Below, one piece after another: positions 60,024-64,000 of a stretch of 64,000 bases of DNA. Under the pieces are notes generated by a model that had not been told where the DNA came from, made no database searches, and worked only from the letters and a program-made list of their open reading frames with translations. A program made the position numbers and the translations under genes. This DNA is from Nostoc punctiforme NIES-2108 (GTDB lineage: Bacteria > Cyanobacteriota > Cyanobacteriia > Cyanobacteriales > Nostocaceae). Numbering within the stretch: position 1 is the first letter of the stretch; every line of letters starts with the position of its first letter. The stretch lies in assembly GCA_003326195.1 (NCBI GenBank), contig LXQE01000150.1, forward strand, positions 145,485-209,484. Reading direction: 5' to 3'.

Positions 60024-60122
60024 CTAAATCAAAGTCACTGCCAAGAAGTAAGAAACTAGAATAAATCCAATACCAATAATTCCGCTACTCAAAAGCAAAA
60101 CTAATTGATTTAAGTCATTCAT
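60024..60122 (-). CDS. possible very small membrane protein
   Basis: 32 residues from the ATG at 60120-60122: M-N-D-L-N-Q-L-V-L-L-L-S-S-G-I-I-G-I-G-F-I-L-V-S-Y-F-L-A, one helix. A longer frame reaches 60224 but its added part looks random. It is reminiscent in size of photosynthetic small subunits, but no family is recognised. There is no good ribosome site. Confidence 0.3.
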   Translation of the reverse strand: MNDLNQLVLLLSSGIIGIGFILVSYFLAVTLI

Positions 60123-60259
60123 GTGATAACTTCTGAGATTAATCCTATCGTTTATCAAGTTCATTAGTAGCATTTGAAAAATATTTATCCCTACCCATAA
60201 ATGACCCATACCATTAATTCTCAAAACTTAAATTACTATATCTAAAACATTAATTAAAG

Positions 60260-60697
60260 CTAGTTAGCATGAGGATAAGGATTATTAGCAATTGCTAAAA
60301 TGCCAAGTACAGCAACAAAATCATCAATAACTACGGGTTTAGCAACGCATAGACTAAACCCAGCTAAAAGAGCGTGTTGATACATATCTTCAGTTACAGC
60401 GCTTGTCAGAGCGATCGCTGGTACTACTTTGCCTCGCTCTCCCGTAAGTGTTCTCACTTGGTGAATCAGAGCATAACCATCCTGATTTGGTGTGGAAATA
60501 TCACTTAATAGGATATCAGGTTGCCATTGCAAAAATATTTCCAGAGCTTGTCCTAAAAATGCCGCTTGCACACTCATACCATAGGATTGCAACATCGGCG
60601 TGAACGAATTGCAGAAATTGACATCATTATCTACAAGAAGTACTCGTAGCCCTTGAAGAAATGAATAATTATTAGGAAATCTATTTTTTGAATACAT
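60260..60697 (-). CDS. single-domain response regulator
   Basis: 145 residues, receiver only: L-L-V-D-N-D at the start, phospho-Asp66 in DILLSDISTPNQDG, T/S in A-L-T-S-A, Lys in C-V-A-K-P. The closest likeness in the window is the receiver at the end of the CheB/CheR fusion (S-D-I-S-x-P, T-L-x-G-E-R-G). It lies just upstream of that gene in the same direction (979 bp apart) and may take its phosphate. Confidence 0.87.
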   Translation of the reverse strand: MYSKNRFPNNYSFLQGLRVLLVDNDVNFCNSFTPMLQSYGMSVQAAFLGQALEIFLQWQPDILLSDISTPNQDGYALIHQVRTLTGERGKVVPAIALTSAVTEDMYQHALLAGFSLCVAKPVVIDDFVAVLGILAIANNPYPHAN

Positions 60698-61393
60698 TAC
60701 AATTCCAAGATTGAGGTTTTCTTGAGCTTTGGAATTTTCTTAAGTAGTACATCTATTGTGCTTGCTTTAAGTTGAATAAACGTCTCATCATTAAGCACAA
60801 AAACTCAGGGCAAATGCATTTAAATTACTCTTGATTGCAACCAAGGTTAAAAACAACGAAAAATCAGCATTTATCATTTAGTTTAGTTTACTAAAGGACT
60901 TCCAAATAAAAAAATACTCAACTACTTCTTGTAGAGTGGGCGTCTTGCTCGCGCGTAGCCAAAGGCTGGCTGGAAGCCCACCCCACAAGATTGAATAATT
61001 TATTTGATATATTTATTTGTTGGAAATCCCAAACTCAAACCAATGTCTATAAAAGGCTATACCTACGCTAAAGCTGTGTTAATAAGTAGCTATTATGCGA
61101 CTATTTTTGAGTTTATTGACATGATGTGACCGCCCTGCACAAAAATAGTGAGCGGGTTATTACCTTTGAAAATATCTACTCTCTTACCAGCTTTGATTAC
61201 AGCGATTAGTATACTAAAGACACTAAATTTTATGGCAGCATCGGCAGTATCAACCATTTATTTTACTGATTAAAGAAAAATTTTATTAATTAACAGTATT
61301 GACTGTAACATCTTATTGTTCAAGTTTATGTTTGAATAGATGTTTTAATAACGTATATTATGTATATTTTCAGGAACAAATTTTATGATATAA
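60698..61393. other. intergenic region with one dispersed repeat
   Basis: About 700 bp. A TAGAGTGGGCGTCTTGCTCGCG-type repeat with an inverted GCCCACCCCACAAG arm lies at 60930-60990. The rest is AT-rich with no gene. Confidence 0.55.
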
Positions 61394-61573
61394 AAAAATA
61401 AATTATTCCAATGGATAACTTCCGTATTTTTTTGGCTTAAAAAGTTAAATATATTACTAAGTATTATGGCGATCGCTGTCCTGTTATTACACGCACTTAG
61501 TCATTTAGCGTTTAATCATTGGTTGGAAAAACCGATTAATGAGTGGTTAAATAGAAGATTAATTATAAATTAG
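61394..61573 (+). pseudogene. C-terminal remnant of an acyltransferase-3-like membrane protein
   Basis: A 59-residue frame without a credible start (the internal ATG at 61466 is inside a helix). It has two hydrophobic stretches and the ending L-S-H-L-A-F-N-H-W-L-E-K-P, like the A-x-L-S-Y-x-x-x-E-K-P end of OafA/YrhL-type acyltransferases. Nothing of the upstream part survives. Confidence 0.35.
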
Positions 61574-61800
61574 TACCTTTGAAAAAATCAGTGAAAGCTT
61601 GAGAAAATATTTTGCGATCGCTATTGTGAAAATGCCTAAAAATATTAGATAAAAAACATAATTCATAAAGGGAGAAGGTTCAGTAAATAATTATTTAACT
61701 TAAACCTTCTTCCTAAATAAAATTCCACCTAGTACACTATCGCCAGAATCTAGTTACTTGAGCAACTTGTTAAAACCAGGAAAACCTCTACCACAGTGTA

Positions 61801-61983
61801 CTATTCCAAAGTCTTTTTAACTTCATCTTTGATATTTTCAGCGGTGTGACGGACTTGAGATTCAGCTTGTTTAGCTTTACCTTCAGCTTTATCTTTAGGA
61901 TCACCAGTTACTTCGCCAACTGCCTCTTGTACTTTACCTTCGATGTTTTTAGCAAAAGCTTTTGCTCTATCTTCGATACTCAT
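61801..61983 (-). CDS. CsbD-family stress protein
   Basis: 60 residues, highly charged and helical: K-N-I-E-G-K-V-Q-E-A-V-G-E-V-T-G-D-P-K-D-K-A-E-G-K-A-K-Q, the CsbD signature. Such proteins accumulate in general stress in many bacteria; their molecular role is unknown. The upstream gap of 860 bp has room for regulation. Confidence 0.9.
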   Translation of the reverse strand: MSIEDRAKAFAKNIEGKVQEAVGEVTGDPKDKAEGKAKQAESQVRHTAENIKDEVKKTLE

Positions 61984-62844
61984 ATTATTTGTTCCTAAAA
62001 TAAGTTGCGTAGTGATTAGTTATTGCTTGCTTAAAAAGCGCTGCAATATCTATACATTACTTTTAAATAACTTTTAATTCTTCTATCTAACGATGATTTT
62101 ATGACAAATATTTGTATCCATTGTACATAGTTATTTAACCTTTAAATTCATCTTTAGAAATTCAAGTAATATCCAAAAGAGGGAAAGGGATCATTCTATT
62201 ATTCTATCTTTAGACAAAATCATTTATCACTTTAGGTAGACAGTCCTGATAATAAACCGCAGCTAGGCTTATCACCACTGGATATGGTAAGTACAGCGCT
62301 CTTTATCTAAGTCGAGTACACTAGCCACCCGCTTCAATAGTTCTCGGTTAAGGGGAAAAGGAGAAAGAAAAAACCTTTAACCCAAACCCAGTAACCTTTT
62401 CCCAAAACCCGATTCCTAATTAAAAATGTCTAACCGATAAGTATTGCTACTCATTCTATCTGGCACTCTCCCCGATAGCTTGGTTATACATTAGTCCCAT
62501 CTTTCTTAACAGTCACTTCTTAACTTGCAATCCGCTGTATATTGCTTCTGCAACTCTGACTACTTAAGCAAGTACTAGAAATAACTGGCACTAAAAATAG
62601 TTGCAATCTCAGTAAATACTTTAGGAGCAGTAGCTTGCAGAATAAGGATTTTGTAATAAAATTTAGCAGAAATCAACATAATTGTTCAGGTTTTAACTGA
62701 AGAATAGTTTAGCTAGTGCAAAAAGGCATAGAGAAGTCTCAGCAGCGGCTTTGAAGTACCTAATATAACTTGTGACTAATTTCTGCTCAAAGACAGCAGG
62801 AACAATTATCCACGTTTCTTTATAGCTTCTTACTTGTAATATTT
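61984..62844. other. large intergenic region with no gene seen
   Basis: 861 bp. It has stop codons in all frames and no recognised repeat. It may hold the csbD promoter and a 5' leader for the next operon. Confidence 0.5.
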
Positions 62845-63090
62845 ATGAAGATATTTATGCAATCAAATTTTACTACTCAACCAACTCCCAACTCCCAATA
62901 TATAGACTCTACTATCCAAACTGATTCATCTGTTAACATTTTCATCGGATATTCTATATTGATTCCAATGATTGTGTTTGTAGGGTTTAATTTTTATAAG
63001 AAACACCGGGTTGCTGTTTTCCGCCGACAAGTTGCTTCTTTAGAGAAACTGTGGCATTTGAATATTAAAAAAGAGCTTGAAGAAAAATAA
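62845..63090 (+). CDS. hypothetical small membrane protein
   Basis: 81 residues. A polar N-terminus (T-T-Q-P-T-P-N-S-Q) precedes one helix (about 30-50) and a basic helical tail K-K-H-R-V-A-V-F-R-R-Q-V-A-S-L-E-K-L-W. It ends two bases before the TPR gene start, which suggests coupled expression. I do not recognise a family. Confidence 0.55.
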   Translation: MKIFMQSNFTTQPTPNSQYIDSTIQTDSSVNIFIGYSILIPMIVFVGFNFYKKHRVAVFRRQVASLEKLWHLNIKKELEEK

Positions 63091-63092
63091 TA

Positions 63093-64000
63093 ATGAAGTA
63101 CTTATTTCTAATTTGGGTGCTTATATTCTCTTTAGTCGCTCCTAGTGCGGCAATAGCTGACAACAAGCCGCTTCTCGACGAGAAATTACACCAACACGTC
63201 TACGCTGAAGTAAAACAGCCATACAACTTAATATCTGGACTTGGCACAATCCACCATCCAGTTTCTACTTCTAATCCCCAAGCCCAAGAGTTTTTCGATC
63301 AGGGATTAAATTTAATTTACGCTTTCAATCATGATGAGGCGGTGCGTTCTTTTCAATACGCTGCCAAACTCGATCCGCATTTAGCGATCGCATATTGGGG
63401 TATTGCTTTAGCCTTGGGCCCCAACATTAACTCGGCAATAGATCCCAACCGAGAATTAGCTGCTTACCAAGCAGTACAGCAAGCTTTGGCACTTTCTAGC
63501 CAAGCTTCTACCCCAGAACGAGACTACATTACTGCCTTAGCAAAACGTTACTCTCAAAATGCCGATGCTGATTTGTATCAACTAGCGGTAGATTACGCCA
63601 AAGCAATGGGAAACCTAGTCAAGCGCTATCCTGATGATTTGGATGCGGCGACACTTTACGCTGAAAGCCTGATGGATCTGCATCCTTGGCAGCATTGGAC
63701 TAAAGATGGTAAACCACAGCCAGATACAGAAGAAATTGTGGCTGTTTTAGAATCAGTTCTCAAACGTAACCCGAATCATGCAGGAGCTAATCATTACTAT
63801 ATCCATGCAGTGGAAGCCTCACCTTCTCCAGAACGGGCCCTTGTCAGTGCTAACCGACTCGGAACTCTAGCGCCAGCCGCGGGACACTTGGTACACATGC
63901 CAAGTCATATTTATTTTCGTGTGGGAGATTATGAAGGGGCAGTGCAGGCAAACAAGCAGGCGATCGCTCAAGATGATATTTACATCAAAAAATATCAAGT
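63093..64000 (+). CDS. secreted TPR protein (3' end cut by window)
   Basis: 302 codons to the edge, no stop. A signal peptide (I-W-V-L-I-F-S-L-V-A-P-S-A-A-I-A, cleavage after about residue 22) is followed by a first TPR-like unit (F-D-Q-G-L-N-L-I-Y-A-F-N-H-D-E-A-V-R-S-F-Q-Y-A-A-K) and more helical pairs (L-A-I-A-Y-W-G-I-A-L-A, Y-Y-I-H-A-V-E-A-S). H-M-P-S-H-I-Y-F-R-V-G is a conserved block of this family. A periplasmic role is likely, function unknown. It seems coupled to the small membrane gene. Confidence 0.85.
   Translation, partial: MKYLFLIWVLIFSLVAPSAAIADNKPLLDEKLHQHVYAEVKQPYNLISGLGTIHHPVSTSNPQAQEFFDQGLNLIYAFNHDEAVRSFQYAAKLDPHLAIAYWGIALALGPNINSAIDPNRELAAYQAVQQALALSSQASTPERDYITALAKRYSQNADADLYQLAVDYAKAMGNLVKRYPDDLDAATLYAESLMDLHPWQHWTKDGKPQPDTEEIVAVLESVLKRNPNHAGANHYYIHAVEASPSPERALVSANRLGTLAPAAGHLVHMPSHIYFRVGDYEGAVQANKQAIAQDDIYIKKYQ

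Noticed and set aside
61424..62000. Complete acyltransferase gene near 61.4 kb
   Set aside because: Only the last helix and E-K-P end are readable; upstream frames are closed, so it is listed as a weak remnant.

Overview
The window looks like chromosome of a filamentous, probably heterocyst-forming cyanobacterium close to Nostoc. The basis is the very frequent octamer GCGATCGC (HIP1), low-to-mid GC, heptameric tandem repeats, many dispersed palindromic repeats, and genes such as homogentisate phytyltransferase, cruF, ndhD, fused cobA-hemD and fused cbiG-cobJ. No rRNA, tRNA, CRISPR array or transposase was found. The genus is an inference.

Layout. 0-10 kb: an edge-truncated isoprenylcysteine methyltransferase-like gene, a DUF1772-like membrane protein, a pirin, a rhodanese with a TIGR04283-type glycosyltransferase, DUF547, a hicBA module with a shortened toxin, the CbiG-CobJ fusion, DUF2809, a 13-unit array of 21-bp repeats and a small secreted protein. 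10-20 kb: a large PlsY-like/PEP-synthase-like fusion coupled to a cupin, a tiny membrane protein beside a strong hairpin, an SGNH hydrolase converging on an acyltransferase/methyltransferase/DUF1772 group, a GH13 enzyme, and a divergent cytosine deaminase/nucleoside hydrolase pair. 20-32 kb: a toxin-tip remnant with a possible orphan immunity gene, a Nudix hydrolase, a dipeptide-epimerase/DUF1611 pair (DgcA/DgcN-like), Uma2, mnmE, GNAT, a DICT sensor kinase, murE, a glutaredoxin, and hpt with a TPR gene.

32-50 kb: an ETR1-type (ethylene-receptor-like) hybrid kinase, a secreted TPR protein, cobA-hemD, coaE, an orphan membrane-anchored protein, DOPA-dioxygenase family, universal stress protein, thrB, a decayed RelE/ParE toxin beside an intact antitoxin, ndhD, a LuxR-type regulator and a REC-kinase. 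50-64 kb: a NACHT STAND NTPase, cruF, a 10-unit 21-bp array, a very large CheB-CheR-kinase-receiver fusion, a lone receiver, CsbD, and a TPR lipoprotein-like gene running off the right edge.

How the genes work together: the window is mostly housekeeping and signalling. Tetrapyrrole/corrinoid genes (cbiG-cobJ, cobA-hemD), carotenoid and tocopherol genes (cruF, hpt), murein and coenzyme A genes (murE, coaE) and nucleobase salvage are mixed with five sensor or regulator genes. The most unusual aspect is how far small repeats have spread. They fill intergenic gaps, supply start codons (cobA-hemD, coaE) and a stop codon (CheB/CheR gene), sit in-frame inside mnmE and the PlsY-like fusion, extend the NACHT C-terminus, and break a toxin gene. 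The best candidates for undescribed biology are the PlsY-like/phosphotransferase fusion with its cupin, the HTH-NACHT protein, and the toxin-tip/immunity remnant.
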